A stretch of DNA of 64,000 nt from a virus. A model generated the notes under the pieces. It saw only the letters and a program-made list of their open reading frames with translations. It did no database searches and was not told the origin of the DNA. The translations under genes and the position numbers were made by a program. This document shows positions 63,987 to 64,000 of this stretch, one piece after another. Every line of letters starts with the position of its first letter. Position 1 is the stretch's first letter. The DNA lies in the IMG/VR virus record IMGVR_UViG_3300025930_000011, positions 1-64,000 of that record; one strand, written 5' to 3'.

Positions 63987-64000
63987 GGCTAACTTTGCAG

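Overview
The window is the genome, or most of it, of a tailed temperate phage with HK97-type morphogenesis genes and a long-tailed (siphovirus) tail module. It is moderately GC-rich, genes are tightly packed with many ATGA overlaps, and no clearly chromosomal housekeeping gene is seen. The left edge cuts a gene. A 25-bp copy of a tRNA 3' end (2403-2427) lies beside the integrase with phage-like genes on both sides, which fits attP in an unintegrated or permuted genome better than a prophage end. Secreted proteins with repeat or beta-helix architecture, a stand-alone TonB C-terminal protein and the general protein style recall Acidobacteriota, but that host assignment is a low-confidence inference.

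Layout. 1-2427: DUF7666-like protein, small HTH protein, tyrosine integrase, a head-to-head nuclease gene that shares the integrase N-terminal domain, and the att core. 2545-12925: many small early genes (zinc-ribbon proteins, DUF3820-like, ASCH-like, RRM protein, cupin-like, DUF2303), a replication-initiator-like gene carrying three 11-bp tandem repeats, and an HNH nuclease. 12926-13109: candidate cos region. 13110-19891: small and large terminase, portal, prohead protease and major capsid protein, interrupted by an HTH gene cassette flanked by 28-bp direct repeats; a free-standing HNH endonuclease with its own promoter follows the capsid gene. 20654-23204: small head genes and head-tail connectors, with a glycosyltransferase embedded. 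23197-30655: a cargo island of glycosyltransferases, methyltransferases and a PIG-L deacetylase placed between head-closure and tail-completion genes. 30633-46993: tail genes (tube, chaperones, tape measure, distal tail, tip, fibres), interrupted by an antisense HNH endonuclease. 47001-49114: lysis region. 49192-56294: two very large secreted proteins with a LuxR-type regulator and a small helical protein between them. 56337-57209: an 873-bp segment bounded by 25-bp inverted repeats and holding gene fragments. 57234-58892 (minus): early accessory genes including a Ref/YbcO-like HNH protein. 59036-60556 (plus): small genes and a tRNA-Arg(CCU). 60572-62582 (minus): TonB-like protein, O-acyltransferase and a likely DNA-binding protein. 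62669-63863 (plus): ribbon-helix-helix protein and small membrane proteins, then a terminator.

How it works together. Integrase, att core and the divergent DNA-binding genes at 62.0-62.9 kb point to lysogeny. The late genes form one long rightward block. The sugar-modifying island inside it would be expressed during virion assembly, so the leading hypothesis is modification of virion proteins with methylated or deacetylated glycans; surface-glycan conversion is the alternative. Dispersed 25-bp repeats, the direct-repeat cassette, the inverted-repeat element, two homing-type HNH genes and recombined gene tails show a genome shaped by many small insertions.
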